Notes: generated from the letters alone by a model not told the origin. A DNA stretch of 64,000 bases from Clostridium prolinivorans (GCF_004011155.1 NZ_RJWG01000002.1:186001-250000); one strand, 5' to 3'; counted from the stretch's first letter, positions 46,954 to 57,155 are shown. Numbers and translations: made by a program.

Positions 46954-49389
46954 ATGGCTAACTACGGAACAGAAATTGATAAAAAATGGCAAAAAAAATG
47001 GGAAGAAACAAATCTTTATAAATTTGATAAAAATAATTTAGATAAAAAGTTATATGTTCTTGAAATGTTTTCTTATCCTTCAGGTGCAAATCTTCATGCT
47101 GGGCACTGGTTTAACTATGGTCCAGTAGATTCTTGGGCTAGAATGAAAAGAATGCAGGGCTATAATGTATTTCAACCTATGGGATTTGATGCTTTTGGTC
47201 TTCCAGCTGAAAACTATGCCATAAAAACAGGAATACATCCAAAGGATTCTACTTTAAAAAACATAGATACAATGGAAAAGCAACTTAGAGCTATGGGTGC
47301 TATGTTCAATTGGGAAAATGAAGTTATTACTTGTTTACCTGAATACTATAAATGGACTCAATGGGTATTTTTAAAACTTTATGAAAAAGGTTTGGCTTAT
47401 AGAAAAAAAGCTCCTGTTAACTGGTGCCCTAGCTGTAATACTGTACTTGCTAATGAACAAGTTGTTGATGGTCATTGTGAACGCTGCAACAGTGAAGTTA
47501 CTAAAAAAGATTTAACACAATGGTTTTTAAAAATAACTGACTATGCTGATGAATTATTAGAAAAACTTGATGATTTAGACTGGCCAGAAAAAACTAAAGC
47601 TATGCAAAAGCATTGGATAGGAAAGTCTATTGGTGCTGAAGTAACATTTAAAGTAGATAATTCCAATTTAAGTTTTAATGTTTTTACAACAAGAGTAGAT
47701 ACACTATTTGGAGTTACTTATGTTGTTTTAGCTCCTGAAAATGAATTAGTAGATAAATTAACTACAGCTGATAATAAATCTGCTGTTGAAGCTTATAAAG
47801 AAGCCGCAAAAAAACAAAGTGATATAGAAAGGCAGTCTTTAACTAGAGAAAAAACTGGAGTATTTACTGGTTCTTATGCTATAAATCCTATAAACGGAAA
47901 GAAAGTCCCAATTTGGGTAGCTGACTATGTACTTGCAACTTATGGTACAGGTGCTGTTATGGCTGTTCCAGCTCATGATGACAGAGACTTTGCTTTTGCA
48001 ACTAAATATAATCTTCCTATAGAAAGAGTTATAGAAAGTAATACAGAACTTCCTTATACTGAATATGGAAAGCTTATTAACAGCGAAGAATTTACTGGTC
48101 TTACTACAGAAGAAGCAAAAGAAGCCATAGTTTCAAAACTTGAAAAAAATAATCTTGGTTCTAAAAAAATAAACTATAGATTAAGAGACTGGTTGGTTTC
48201 AAGGCAAAGATATTGGGGTGCTCCTATTCCTGTTGTTCATTGTGAGCATTGTGGAATAGTTCCAGTACCAGATAGCCAATTGCCCGTTGAGCTTCCTTAT
48301 AATGTAGAGTTTTCACCAGACGGTAAATCTCCTCTTGCAAAAAGTGAAGAATTTATGCATACCACTTGTCCTAAATGTGGTGGTGAAGCATTAAGAGATC
48401 CAGATACACTTGATACTTTTGTAGATTCTTCTTGGTACTTTTTAAGATACGTAGATAACAAAAATAGCAGCAAAGCTTTTGATAGTGATATAGTTAATAA
48501 AATGCTTCCTGTTGATAAATATGTAGGAGGTCCTGAACACGCCTGCATGCATCTTTTATATGCTAGATTTATTACAAAAGCTCTTAGAGATATGGGATAT
48601 TTAAATTTTGATGAACCATTTTTATCTTTAACTCATCAAGGTTTAATACTTGGTCCTGATGGACAAAAAATGAGCAAATCAAAGGGTAATACAATAAATC
48701 CTGATGATTATATAAAAGAATATGGTTCAGATGTTTTTAGAATGTATTTAATGTTTGGATTTGGCTATGAAGAAGGCGGTGCTTGGAGTGATGATGGTAT
48801 CAAATCTATAGCTAGATTTATAGATAGAGTTGAAAGAATTTTAGATGCATCAAGAAAAATAATAAATTCATCTAATAATAAAAACAGTATTGATAATGCT
48901 GAAAAAGAGCTTAATTATTGGAGACATTTTGCAATAAAAGGAGTAACTTCTGATGCTGAAATATTTCAATTTAATACAGCTATAGCAAGATTGATGGAAC
49001 TTACAAATGCATTATCTAAGTATATAAATGAAAAAGATAAAAATACTGTTTTCTTAAAAGAAGTATTAATAGACTTTATTAAACTTATGGCACCTTTCGC
49101 TCCTCATTTTAGCGAGGAACAATGGAATTTACTTGGGATGAATTATTCTATATTTAATGAACCTTGGCCTGTATTTGATCCTTCTGCCTTAATAAAAGAC
49201 GAAGTTGAAATTGCTATTCAAATAAACGGTAAAATTAAAGCTAGAATAAATGTTCCATCTGATTTAGATGAAGAAGGCATAAAAGAAACTTCTTTAAATA
49301 ATGAAGATATAAAAAAGGCTCTTGATGGTAAAAATATTGTTAAAGTTATAGTAATTAAAGGAAGACTTGTAAATATAGTAGCAAAGTAA
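46954..49389 (+). CDS. leuS: Leucyl-tRNA synthetase
   Basis: Class I synthetase of 811 residues, normal for bacteria. The HIGH-type motif is [10 protein letters not shown] (about 46-56), the zinc-finger region CPSCN..CERCN occurs in the ZN1 domain (about 160-180), the editing domain contains [18 protein letters not shown] (about 330-347), and KMSKSKGN lies near residue 572. The anticodon-binding and C-terminal domains are complete (ending RLVNIVAK). AAGGAGG precedes the ATG. Regulated by the leucine T-box upstream; terminator downstream. Confidence 0.98.
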   Translation: MANYGTEIDKKWQKKWEETNLYKFDKNNLDKKLYVLEMFSYPSGANLHAGHWFNYGPVDSWARMKRMQGYNVFQPMGFDAFGLPAENYAIKTGIHPKDSTLKNIDTMEKQLRAMGAMFNWENEVITCLPEYYKWTQWVFLKLYEKGLAYRKKAPVNWCPSCNTVLANEQVVDGHCERCNSEVTKKDLTQWFLKITDYADELLEKLDDLDWPEKTKAMQKHWIGKSIGAEVTFKVDNSNLSFNVFTTRVDTLFGVTYVVLAPENELVDKLTTADNKSAVEAYKEAAKKQSDIERQSLTREKTGVFTGSYAINPINGKKVPIWVADYVLATYGTGAVMAVPAHDDRDFAFATKYNLPIERVIESNTELPYTEYGKLINSEEFTGLTTEEAKEAIVSKLEKNNLGSKKINYRLRDWLVSRQRYWGAPIPVVHCEHCGIVPVPDSQLPVELPYNVEFSPDGKSPLAKSEEFMHTTCPKCGGEALRDPDTLDTFVDSSWYFLRYVDNKNSSKAFDSDIVNKMLPVDKYVGGPEHACMHLLYARFITKALRDMGYLNFDEPFLSLTHQGLILGPDGQKMSKSKGNTINPDDYIKEYGSDVFRMYLMFGFGYEEGGAWSDDGIKSIARFIDRVERILDASRKIINSSNNKNSIDNAEKELNYWRHFAIKGVTSDAEIFQFNTAIARLMELTNALSKYINEKDKNTVFLKEVLIDFIKLMAPFAPHFSEEQWNLLGMNYSIFNEPWPVFDPSALIKDEVEIAIQINGKIKARINVPSDLDEEGIKETSLNNEDIKKALDGKNIVKVIVIKGRLVNIVAK

Positions 49390-49410
49390 ATATATATAAA
49401 TAAAATAAAT

Positions 49411-49456
49411 ATAAATAAAATAATCCGGAGATATGTCTCGGGATTATTTTATTTAT
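49411..49456. terminator. Bidirectional terminator between leuS and the alarmone synthetase
   Basis: Arms ATAAATAAAATAATCC and complement with an inner GAGA/TCTC stem. It overlaps the stop codon of the convergent minus-strand gene. Confidence 0.8.
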
Positions 49457-50237
49457 ATTTATTTAAAGTTTTTTCCGTTGCATCAAGAAGATTATTTAAA
49501 TCATAAACTTCTCCTTCTTCTATAAGCTTATTAAGCTGAATTTGAAATCTTATAGATTCAGACATTTTCCCCATAGAAGATAATGTTATTATATTGTTCA
49601 TAATATTTGAAATTAAACTTGATTTAACTTCAAATAAAAGCTGTGCATCTTTTATTTCATCTTTAATCTCAAGCATTAGCTCATCAAGCTTAAATGCAGC
49701 ATCTGCTGCATGCTTAAGTTTTTCTTTTATATTTGCTGGTATTTCATGTTTATACTTATAATTTAATGAATGTTCTATAGTAGCCCAAAAATTCATAGCC
49801 AAAGTTCTTATTTGAAATTCAGCCAAAATATCCTTTTGACCTTCTGCTAGATTAACGGGATATTTAATTATTACATGATAACTTCTATAACCGCTTTCTT
49901 TATAATTTGTAACATAATCTTTTTCATACATAATTTGCATATCTTTTCTATTTCTTATAAGTTCAACTACTCTTTGAACATCATCTACAAATTGACACAT
50001 AATTCTAATTCCAGCTATGTCTTCAATTTCGTATTCTATTCTATCAAGAGGTATATTAAATTTATTTGCTTTTTCTAAAATACTCGAAATTTCTTTAACC
50101 CTTCCTGTTACAAATTCTATAGGTGAATATTCATTTTTTCTTCTATATTCTGTTCTTATACTTCTAAATTTTATTTTAAGCTCTTCTACAGCTTGTTCAT
50201 ATGGTATTAAAAAAGTCTTCCATTCCTTAATTGCCAT
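49449..50237 (-). CDS. Small alarmone synthetase (RelA/SpoT domain, RelQ/YjbM type)
   Basis: Synthesises (p)ppGpp; 262 residues with only the synthetase domain. The domain has SIRTEYRRKNEYSPIEFVTG (about 27-46), the DIAGIRIMCQF motif (about 83-93), the catalytic ESGYRSYHVIIKYPV (about 120-134) and EFQIRTLAMNFWATIEHSLN (about 148-167). The C-terminal helices fit the tetramer-forming region of SAS proteins. No hydrolase or regulatory domains. AAAGGATGAAATATT precedes the ATG. Stringent-response role expected. Confidence 0.93.
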   Translation of the reverse strand: MAIKEWKTFLIPYEQAVEELKIKFRSIRTEYRRKNEYSPIEFVTGRVKEISSILEKANKFNIPLDRIEYEIEDIAGIRIMCQFVDDVQRVVELIRNRKDMQIMYEKDYVTNYKESGYRSYHVIIKYPVNLAEGQKDILAEFQIRTLAMNFWATIEHSLNYKYKHEIPANIKEKLKHAADAAFKLDELMLEIKDEIKDAQLLFEVKSSLISNIMNNIITLSSMGKMSESIRFQIQLNKLIEEGEVYDLNNLLDATEKTLNKYK

Positions 50238-50565
50238 AATATTTCATCCTTTACAATTAATTTTCACAATATATGATACAATAAATTTTACTATAATACA
50301 AATATTGTTAATATAGCATTTAATATAAATATATACTGGTAAATAAACTAGCAACATATTTTTTAATATATTTGCTCAATATAAAATTATTTTGATATAA
50401 TTATGATTTTGCTTTATAATAATTATAAAATAAAAAATATGGAAACAAAATATGTTTTAATGTTAAGAAAGATTTAAATTTTACGATATTTATAATATAA
50501 ATTAAAATAAATTTAAACAAAGGATGTAAATTTTATGTTCATAAAATTTAAGAGGGGGATTTTTA
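50238..50565. other. Gene-free AT-rich stretch between divergent genes
   Basis: About 330 bases holding promoters for the alarmone synthetase (minus) and the chemoreceptor (plus). A perfect ten-base inverted repeat AAATTTTATG/CATAAAATTT lies at 50529-50550, just ahead of the chemoreceptor's GAGGGGG site. Nothing else found. Confidence 0.45.
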
Positions 50566-51570
50566 ATGCTTAAACTCAGAAAAAAAAGTGCTAAAAAAAA
50601 TAATACTATTTATGAAAATAATTATGAAACATCAACTCATTCCACAGAAGAAATAAATAAATCTAATTATACTGAAAATGATAGTAATTATGAAATTTTA
50701 AAAAATAAAGTTAGAACAATTTTAGAAAATTCTAATAATATGTTAGAAGTAAACCATAATATAAAAGAATCTATAAATGAAATTTGTGCATCAAATGTAA
50801 AACAAAATAACGACATATTAAATACTTTATCTATTTTAAAAAATTTTAATTCAGATATGGAAAATATGGCAATTGGTATAACAAACGTCCAAATAAAAGT
50901 TTTAGATACTAATTCTATGGCTGAAGAAGGATTAAAAAACATAGAAAGTTTAGATTCATCTATAGTTGACCTCCAAAGTTCTTTTAAAACATCTGCATCT
51001 ACAGTAATAGATTTAGTTTCAAAAATAGAATCAGTAAATACAATAACCGATTCTATAAGCCAAATAGCAAGTCAAACTAATCTTTTAGCTTTAAATGCAG
51101 CAATAGAAGCCGCTCGTGCTGGAGAAGCAGGAAGAGGTTTTTCTGTAGTAGCTGATGAAGTTAGAAAATTAGCTGAAAATTCAAAATTAGCTGTTTTAAA
51201 TATAACTAAGATATTAGAAGAAATTAAGCTTGATATAATGAATACTTCTAAAGCTATGACCGAATTTCATAATTCTTTAGAAAATCAAAATGGTACAATA
51301 AAATTAACCAAAGATACTTTTGTTAAAATAAAAGATTCTATTGATGAAGCTGCTTTAGAAATTGATAATAGTATTACTAATTTAGTAGGAACTTCAGATA
51401 AGAAAAATGAAATTATATCTAAAGTAGAAGAACTTTCTGAATTAGCTGAAACTACTTCTTCATTATCACAAGAAATTTCATCTTCAATTGAATATCAATT
51501 CCCTATATTTGAAAATATCAAAAACAATATTGACGATTTAAATAAAATTATTGAAAATTTACATAATTAA
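50566..51570 (+). CDS. Soluble methyl-accepting chemotaxis protein
   Basis: A 334-residue receptor with only a charged N-terminus and the signalling domain; no membrane segment. The hairpin tip is [20 protein letters not shown] then [20 protein letters not shown] (about 165-205), essentially the consensus. Flanking helices form the antiparallel coiled coil. The N-terminal 40 residues are Asn/Lys/Thr rich. It probably binds CheA/CheW cytosolically or joins arrays via partners. GAGGGGG precedes the ATG. Start at 50566. Confidence 0.9.
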   Translation: MLKLRKKSAKKNNTIYENNYETSTHSTEEINKSNYTENDSNYEILKNKVRTILENSNNMLEVNHNIKESINEICASNVKQNNDILNTLSILKNFNSDMENMAIGITNVQIKVLDTNSMAEEGLKNIESLDSSIVDLQSSFKTSASTVIDLVSKIESVNTITDSISQIASQTNLLALNAAIEAARAGEAGRGFSVVADEVRKLAENSKLAVLNITKILEEIKLDIMNTSKAMTEFHNSLENQNGTIKLTKDTFVKIKDSIDEAALEIDNSITNLVGTSDKKNEIISKVEELSELAETTSSLSQEISSSIEYQFPIFENIKNNIDDLNKIIENLHN

Positions 51571-51592
51571 AAACTTTTTTATAAAATATATA

Positions 51593-51710
51593 CTGATTAA
51601 CTCACAATAAGTTATAGATTAATTTCCACTATATAATTTATAGTATTTCTAAATTTCTATTACATCTATGCAGTCAATATTTAACAAAAATACTTTTGAG
51701 AGATAATCAT
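51593..51710. repeat. Dispersed 107-118 bp repeat, copy C
   Basis: Close match to copy B: ACAATAAGTT, ATTAATTTCCACTATA, AATTTATA, TAAATTTCTATTA, AGATAATCAT in the same order. The ends are CTGATTAA and TAATCAT. It lies just after the chemoreceptor stop codon, 18 bases before a perfect terminator palindrome, and about 110 bases beyond the end of the reductase gene. Confidence 0.65.
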
Positions 51711-51727
51711 ATACTATCTTAAATTTA

Positions 51728-51763
51728 AAAACCATGCATAAAAAATTTTTTATGCATGGTTTT
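51728..51763. terminator. Perfect 36-bp terminator palindrome
   Basis: AAAACCATGCATAAAAAA and its complement with no spacer, T-runs on both strands; located between the convergent chemoreceptor and reductase genes. Confidence 0.85.
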
Positions 51764-51819
51764 ATTAATTCTAACTAATAATATAATACATCATTCATTT
51801 TTTATAAATTACTTATATT

Positions 51820-54294
51820 TTATATAAATAGATTTACATTAGAGTCTTCTGCTTCTCCTAAATAGTATCCAACTCCAGCAATTTTAACACCGTCAATAAG
51901 TTCTTCTTTTTTTATTCCCATAATATCCATAGACATTTGACATGCTACTATTTCAACTCCGCTATTTATAGCAGATTGAATTAATTCTTCTAATGATGCA
52001 ACATTTTTATCCTTCATAACTTTCCTTATCATCTTTCCTCCCATACCCATCATGTTCATTTTGGAAAGTTTAAGTTTTTTACTTCCTCTTGGCATCATAA
52101 AACCAAACATTTTATCAATAAATCCTTTATTTACTTTTACTTTTTCAGGCTTTCTTAATATATTTAGTCCCCAAAATGTGAAAAACATTGTAACTTTTTT
52201 ACCCATAGAAGCAGCCCCATTGGCAATTATAAATGAAGCTATAGCTTTATCCAAATCTCCACTAAATATAATCATAGTTTTATTGTCTTTTACTTCATTA
52301 TTCATAATTACATTAGCATTATTTGATAATTTTTCAATTCCTTTTTTAATAAAAGCAGTTATAGTACCACCTTTTTTATTTAAATCTATTAATTCATTGT
52401 TAGTTCTTTTACACCATGCTTTTATATCTTCATAAAATCCGGGATCAGATGCTGTTACCTTTAAAATTTCTCCATTTTTCATATCATCAATATACATTTT
52501 TACTTGCATTAATGGTCCAGGACAGCAAAGTCCACAGGCATCTAAACTTTTATCAAAAGCATCTTTTGCTCTTTCTTCTTTTTTAATAGTTTGAGTTTCT
52601 GGATCTATTTTCATATTATTTCCACCATTTTCATTGTTTTCATTCATTTCTTTATAATTTAAAAGAGAATAAGATTTGTATCCGCCTGTTAAATTTTTTA
52701 CTTTAAATCCATTTTGAGTTAAAATTCTATCGGCAATATATCCTCTTAGGCCAACTTGACAATATTCTAATATTTCTTTATTTTTATCTAATTCATTTAA
52801 CCTGTTTCTTAATTCATCTACTGGTATATTTATAGCTCCATCTATATGTCCATTATTAAACTCAATTTCAGTCCTTACATCTAAAAGTATAGTTTTATCT
52901 AAATCAATATTTTCTAAATCTTCAAGTGTAGCCAAGTGCATTTTACCTTCTAATACATTTTGTGCTACAAAACCAGCCATATTAACTGGATCTTTTGCTG
53001 ATGAAAAAGGAGGCGCATAACTTAATTCTAACTCTGCTAAATCATATACTGTTCCACCTAGTCTTATAACCGTAGCAATAACATCTATTCTTTTTTCTAC
53101 ACCATCATAACCTATTGCCTGTGCGCCCAAAATTTTACCTTCATCATTAAAAATAAGTTTTATTGTCATTTGAGTAGCACCAGGATAATATGAAGCATGA
53201 GAATTTGGATGAACAAAAATAGCCTTATATGGTATATTTGCTTTCTTTAAATTTCTTTCGTTATTTCCAGTACTTGCAGCTGTTAAATCAAAAACTTTAA
53301 TTACTGATGTTCCTTGTGTTCCTTTATAAGTTGAATTTAATCCTGCAATATTGTCTGCAGCAATTCTTCCCTGCTTATTTGCAGGCCCTGCTAAAGGAAC
53401 TGCTGTCTTTTGTTTTGTAATAAAATCTACAACTTCTATAGCATCTCCAACTGCGTAAATATTTTCTATATTAGTCTGCATCTTTTCATTTACTATTATA
53501 TGTCCACGAGGTCCAACTTCAATTCCTGCCTCTTTTGCAAATTGTGTATCTGGTAAAACTCCTATTGAAAGTATAACCATGTTAGTAGAAATACTTTTAC
53601 CGCTATTTAAAATAACACTTACTTTATCATTTTCATCTTTAAAAGATTTAACTCCATCCTCTAATATAAGCTTTATTCCATGATCAATAAGTTCTTTTTC
53701 TGCTATAACTGCCATATCAGAATCAAATGGTGCTAATATATGTGGAGCTGCTTCAACTAAAGTAACATCAAGTCCTCTTTCTTTTAAATTTTCAGCCATT
53801 TCAACCCCAACATAACCTCCGCCTATAACCACGGCAGATTTTGTATCATTTCTATCAACATAAGCTTTTATTTTATCTGTATCTGGAATATTTCTTAATG
53901 TAAAAATTTTATCATTATCAATTCCTTCTATATTAGGTCTTAAAGCTTTTGCTCCTGGAGAAAGTATTAAATAGTCATAACTTTCTTCATAAATTCCTTT
54001 TTCCTTACTTTTAACTTTAACAGTTTTCTCATTTGGGTTTATTTTAATTACTTCACTATTAACTCTTACATCTATATTAAATCTAGATTTCATAGCTTCT
54101 GGAGTTTGAACTAAAAGTTTTTCTCGCTCTTTTATGGTTCCACCTATATAGTATGGAAGTCCACAATTTGCAAAAGATATATATTCATCTCTTTCAAACA
54201 TAATAATTTCTATATTTTCATCTAATCTTCTAAGTCTTGCAGCTGCAGAAGCTCCCCCTGCAACTCCACCAACAATAATAACTTTTTTTGACAT
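51820..54294 (-). CDS. CoA-disulfide reductase / rhodanese / TusA / DsrE fusion
   Basis: A four-part 824-residue sulfur-handling flavoprotein. Residues 1-450 form the FAD/NAD(P)H reductase of the CoA-disulfide/NADH-oxidase group (VGGVAGGASAAARLRRLDEN at the N-terminus; active cysteine C44 in SFANCGLPYYIGG). Around 470-550 is a rhodanese domain (active cysteine in EYCQVGLRGY). Around 580-650 is a TusA domain (LDACGLCCPGPLMQVKMYID). From about 665 to the end is a DsrE/DsrE2 domain. It probably reduces persulfides or polysulfide and passes sulfur among cysteines. The upstream ArsR gene ends two bases before it and is likely its regulator. Confidence 0.93.
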   Translation of the reverse strand: MSKKVIIVGGVAGGASAAARLRRLDENIEIIMFERDEYISFANCGLPYYIGGTIKEREKLLVQTPEAMKSRFNIDVRVNSEVIKINPNEKTVKVKSKEKGIYEESYDYLILSPGAKALRPNIEGIDNDKIFTLRNIPDTDKIKAYVDRNDTKSAVVIGGGYVGVEMAENLKERGLDVTLVEAAPHILAPFDSDMAVIAEKELIDHGIKLILEDGVKSFKDENDKVSVILNSGKSISTNMVILSIGVLPDTQFAKEAGIEVGPRGHIIVNEKMQTNIENIYAVGDAIEVVDFITKQKTAVPLAGPANKQGRIAADNIAGLNSTYKGTQGTSVIKVFDLTAASTGNNERNLKKANIPYKAIFVHPNSHASYYPGATQMTIKLIFNDEGKILGAQAIGYDGVEKRIDVIATVIRLGGTVYDLAELELSYAPPFSSAKDPVNMAGFVAQNVLEGKMHLATLEDLENIDLDKTILLDVRTEIEFNNGHIDGAINIPVDELRNRLNELDKNKEILEYCQVGLRGYIADRILTQNGFKVKNLTGGYKSYSLLNYKEMNENNENGGNNMKIDPETQTIKKEERAKDAFDKSLDACGLCCPGPLMQVKMYIDDMKNGEILKVTASDPGFYEDIKAWCKRTNNELIDLNKKGGTITAFIKKGIEKLSNNANVIMNNEVKDNKTMIIFSGDLDKAIASFIIANGAASMGKKVTMFFTFWGLNILRKPEKVKVNKGFIDKMFGFMMPRGSKKLKLSKMNMMGMGGKMIRKVMKDKNVASLEELIQSAINSGVEIVACQMSMDIMGIKKEELIDGVKIAGVGYYLGEAEDSNVNLFI

Positions 54295-54296
54295 TT

Positions 54297-54584
54297 TTAA
54301 TCTTCCTCCTTTAACAAAAGTTCAATTAATTTTTCTACTCTTTCATCACAAACTTTGTAATTTATCTCAAGTCCATTTCTCTCCCCTTCTATTATTTTTG
54401 CACTTTTAAGTTTTTGAATATGTTGTGATATAGTTGATTGAGGCATATCCAAACAATTTTGCATATAAGTTACATTGCATTTACCTTTCTCTAAAAGACC
54501 TTTAACTATGCATAATCTTACAGGATGAGCCAATACTTTTAATAATTCAGAAACTTCATTATACTTTCTATAATCTTTATCCAT
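54297..54584 (-). CDS. ArsR family repressor, probably persulfide-responsive
   Basis: A 95-residue winged-helix repressor. The motif VLAHPVRLCIVKGLLEKGKC (about 17-36) and the helix-turn-helix CLDMPQSTISQHIQKLKSAK (about 43-62) define the family. Cysteines occur near 25, 36, 43 and 78; pairs at such positions sense sulfane sulfur in related regulators (SqrR, BigR). The arsenic CVC motif is absent. AAAGAGGTAATATT precedes the ATG, and the gene is tightly coupled to the multi-domain reductase that follows. The sulfur-sensing role is inferred. Confidence 0.85.
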   Translation of the reverse strand: MDKDYRKYNEVSELLKVLAHPVRLCIVKGLLEKGKCNVTYMQNCLDMPQSTISQHIQKLKSAKIIEGERNGLEINYKVCDERVEKLIELLLKEED

Positions 54585-54684
54585 AAATATTACCTCTTTA
54601 CATATTGTTAATTAAACTACAAATTTTTAAACACCTTTTCTGCAAATTATTATATCTATATATTACGATATAATAATATATAAG

Positions 54685-54723
54685 TCAATAAAAAATCCCA
54701 TTTTATAGTATTTTAATGGGATT
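54685..54723 (-). terminator. Terminator beginning inside the phosphoesterase gene
   Basis: Minus-strand hairpin AATCCCATT/AATGGGATT followed by TTTTTATTGAC. Its 5' arm is formed by the last codons of the phosphoesterase gene. Confidence 0.8.
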
Positions 54724-55389
54724 AAAATTTATATAATCTGCAGAAGTTAATATATATTCTATATCATCTATTTGCCCTTCAAAAACTTTTTTTAATGAAG
54801 GTCCATGAAGATGTCCATATATAACCTTATCTACTTTATACTCTTTAAAAATTTTAATAAATTCTGTTTCTTGAAATTTTTCATTTGTAGGAGGATAATG
54901 AAGCATTACTATATATTTTTTATATCCATCTTTCATTGCAGCATCTAAAGAAAGTCTTAATCTTATTAACTCTCTATTAAATATTTTTTCATCCCTTTGA
55001 GTAAAATTCTCTCCTCCAGGACATATCCATCCTCTTGTTCCACAAATAGCATAATTTTCATATAAAAAATAATTATTTTGTATAAATTTCATATCATCAT
55101 AAAGAGAATTAAGCTTAGATATACTTTGCCACCAATAATCATGATTTCCTTTTATAAATATTTTTTTCCCTGGAAGATTGTGAATCCATTCTAAATCCTT
55201 TAGACCTTCTTCCATTTTCATAGACCAAGAAATATCTCCTGATACTAAAACAGTATCAGTGTCTGTAATTTTTTCTATCCAATTAGTTTTTATTTTTTCT
55301 TCATGTTTATACCAATGTTCTCCAAAAATATTCATAGGTTTATCCGTACTAAATGCCAAATGTAAATCAGATATAGCAAAAAGGCTCAT
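54703..55389 (-). CDS. Metallophosphoesterase
   Basis: A 228-residue calcineurin-like phosphoesterase. Metal ligands are in FAISDLHLAFS (about 4-14), VSGDISWSMKMEEG (about 47), IKGNHDYWW (about 80), VMLHYPPTN (about 155) and YGHLHGPS (about 190), a complete set. I choose the ATG at 55389 because GAAGGAG precedes it; an upstream frame extension overlaps the FlhB-like gene and lacks a site. It follows the FliK-like and FlhB-like genes on the same strand with a short gap and may be part of that operon. Substrate unknown. Confidence 0.87.
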   Translation of the reverse strand: MSLFAISDLHLAFSTDKPMNIFGEHWYKHEEKIKTNWIEKITDTDTVLVSGDISWSMKMEEGLKDLEWIHNLPGKKIFIKGNHDYWWQSISKLNSLYDDMKFIQNNYFLYENYAICGTRGWICPGGENFTQRDEKIFNRELIRLRLSLDAAMKDGYKKYIVMLHYPPTNEKFQETEFIKIFKEYKVDKVIYGHLHGPSLKKVFEGQIDDIEYILTSADYINFNPIKIL

Positions 55390-55402
55390 AAATTTACTCC
55401 TT

Positions 55403-55660
55403 CTATTCTTTTTTGTCATTATCAATTATATATGCAATTATTTTAGCCACAGCATCATATAATTCAGAAGGTATTTCCGAACCTATATCTACATTAGTTA
55501 AAAGTTCTGCCATTTCTTTATTATATATTACAGGTACCTTGCTGTCTTTAGCTTTTTCTATAATTTTATCTGCAATATGTCCCATCCCTGCCGCTGTAAC
55601 TATAGGTGCTTCATAAGTTTTATCATATTTTAAAGCTGCTGCTTTTTTTATATTTTTCAT
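55403..55660 (-). CDS. FlhB C-terminal-like protein (YlqH type)
   Basis: An 85-residue protein equivalent to the cytosolic export-switch domain of FlhB/YscU but without the membrane part (AALKYDKTYEAPIVTAAG, near 7-24; VPVIYNKEMAELLTNVDIG; IPSELYDAVAKIIAYI). The autocleavage NPTH motif of FlhB is replaced by KYDKTYEAP. Such YlqH proteins in bacilli sit after YlqG, as here. AGGAGTT-type site before the ATG at 55660. May interact with the flagellar export gate or be an unrelated paralogue. Confidence 0.85.
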   Translation of the reverse strand: MKNIKKAAALKYDKTYEAPIVTAAGMGHIADKIIEKAKDSKVPVIYNKEMAELLTNVDIGSEIPSELYDAVAKIIAYIIDNDKKE

Positions 55661-55705
55661 AACAACTCCACACATATTTCTTATTTTAAATTTCTTATTT
55701 AATAT

Positions 55706-57040
55706 TTAAACTATTATATTTATTCCTTCTAAATAATTATCATTAAATATATCACTAAAATTTGAAATATTAACTTCAGTATTTCTTTTATCAAAATTTA
55801 AAGATACATTATAGCTTATATTTGATAAATTTTCTAATAATTTATCTTTTCTTGAATCTAAAATATGAATCCATTTTTCACCACATTTTATATCTATATG
55901 CATATTATTTTCTCTAACCTTAATATAAGCATCTACAATACCTATATAAGAAGTTTTCACACTAACAGCTATATTCACATTTTGAGAATCAATTTTTTTA
56001 CCTGACTTTCTGTCATCTTTTATTAAAAGCTTACAATTGTATTCATATTTATTTAAATTTATAGGGACATTTAAATAATAATATTGACTGCTTATTGAGT
56101 TAAATACTTTAAAGTCATTAATATATTCTTTTACAATATCGCTTATTTTATTGAATTTATCATTATTATAACTTTCTATATCTTTTATAATATTTTGTAT
56201 TGCATTTTTCATTTCTTCAGTTTTATTTTTTATCTGTTCTTTTACTAAAAAATCTAATTCTTTATATTTAATTTCTGATAGATTTTTTAATTCATTATTT
56301 AAAAAATCATTTTTATTATATATATAACTTTCTTCATATTTTAAATTTAAATTTTTAAGTTCTTTATATATAGTATTATCCTCTTTAGATAATTTTAAAA
56401 AACTTTTAATATTATCTTCATTTAAATCTATATTGTTTTCAATCATAGTAAATATATCATCAGTATTTAAATTTTTAAATTCTTTTAAAAATCCTTTTAT
56501 TATTTTTTTTATATATTTACCATTTTCACTACTTAAGTCTATATTCTTACTTTTTATATACTTTTCTATAAACAATTCTTCTTTTTTATTATCATTTTCT
56601 ATTTTATTTTTAAAATCTATTATACTCTTTATTTTAGATATATTTTCATTTGTAATAGGCATATTATGTTTAATCATTTTATTTAATATTTCATAATCTT
56701 CTTTATTAATATTTTCTTTATCATCAAAAATAAATTCTTTTATATAATTTTCTTTAATATTTTCCTTTTTCTTATTATCTGTTATTTTTACCTGAAGTTT
56801 CCCATCTTTAAAATTTTCTACTTGAAATTTCATCAATCCTTCTGGTATAAAATTTAGTGGTTTTTCAAATTTAGCAGGAATTTGCCATCCATTTGCAAGC
56901 TGTAATATAACTTCTTTATTAGAATCATTTGATTTAATTATTTTAGCTGGAAATATTTGACCAACTTCGAAAATAAGCTTATCAGAAATTTTTTTGGTAT
57001 TTACATTATAAGCACTTATTATGCTGACTATACCTGCCAT
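55706..57040 (-). CDS. FliK-like / YlqG-type protein
   Basis: A 444-residue protein upstream of the FlhB-like gene. The N-terminal 90 residues form a small beta domain (FEVGQIFPAKIIKSNDSNKE; ILQLANGWQIPAKFEKPL). A long, Lys/Asn/Ile-rich helical middle of low complexity (about 95-310) follows. The C-terminal 130 residues resemble the FliK/Flg_hook domain (LKLNVPINLNKYEYNCKLLI region; IDSQNVNIAVSVKTSYIGIV; NNMHIDIKCGEKWIHILDS). This matches the YlqG neighbour of YlqH. The family assignment rests on context and domain shape more than on strong identity. It has an AAGGTGG site before the ATG. Confidence 0.68.
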   Translation of the reverse strand: MAGIVSIISAYNVNTKKISDKLIFEVGQIFPAKIIKSNDSNKEVILQLANGWQIPAKFEKPLNFIPEGLMKFQVENFKDGKLQVKITDNKKKENIKENYIKEFIFDDKENINKEDYEILNKMIKHNMPITNENISKIKSIIDFKNKIENDNKKEELFIEKYIKSKNIDLSSENGKYIKKIIKGFLKEFKNLNTDDIFTMIENNIDLNEDNIKSFLKLSKEDNTIYKELKNLNLKYEESYIYNKNDFLNNELKNLSEIKYKELDFLVKEQIKNKTEEMKNAIQNIIKDIESYNNDKFNKISDIVKEYINDFKVFNSISSQYYYLNVPINLNKYEYNCKLLIKDDRKSGKKIDSQNVNIAVSVKTSYIGIVDAYIKVRENNMHIDIKCGEKWIHILDSRKDKLLENLSNISYNVSLNFDKRNTEVNISNFSDIFNDNYLEGINIIV

Positions 57041-57102
57041 AATTTCACCACCTTTAATATATATATATTTAATTATCGTATAATTTATTTCAACCTTAAT
57101 AA

Positions 57103-57147
57103 TGCCAGCTATATGATAAATAAGTTTTTATCATAAAACTGGCATAT
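57103..57147 (-). terminator. Intrinsic terminator of tyrS
   Basis: Imperfect stem beginning ATGCCAG and ending CTGGCAT with inner TTTATCATA pairing. It lies just after the tyrS stop codon. Confidence 0.65.
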
Positions 57148-57155
57148 TAATTCTA

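Noticed and set aside
50260-50340. A possible fourth copy of the dispersed repeat (TTAATTTTCACAATATA).
   Set aside because: Only the first block matches. The ordered downstream blocks and the TAATCAT end are missing.
52052-52435. A 127-codon plus-strand ORF inside the reductase gene.
   Set aside because: It is antisense to conserved TusA/DsrE domains and has no ribosome-binding site or family resemblance.
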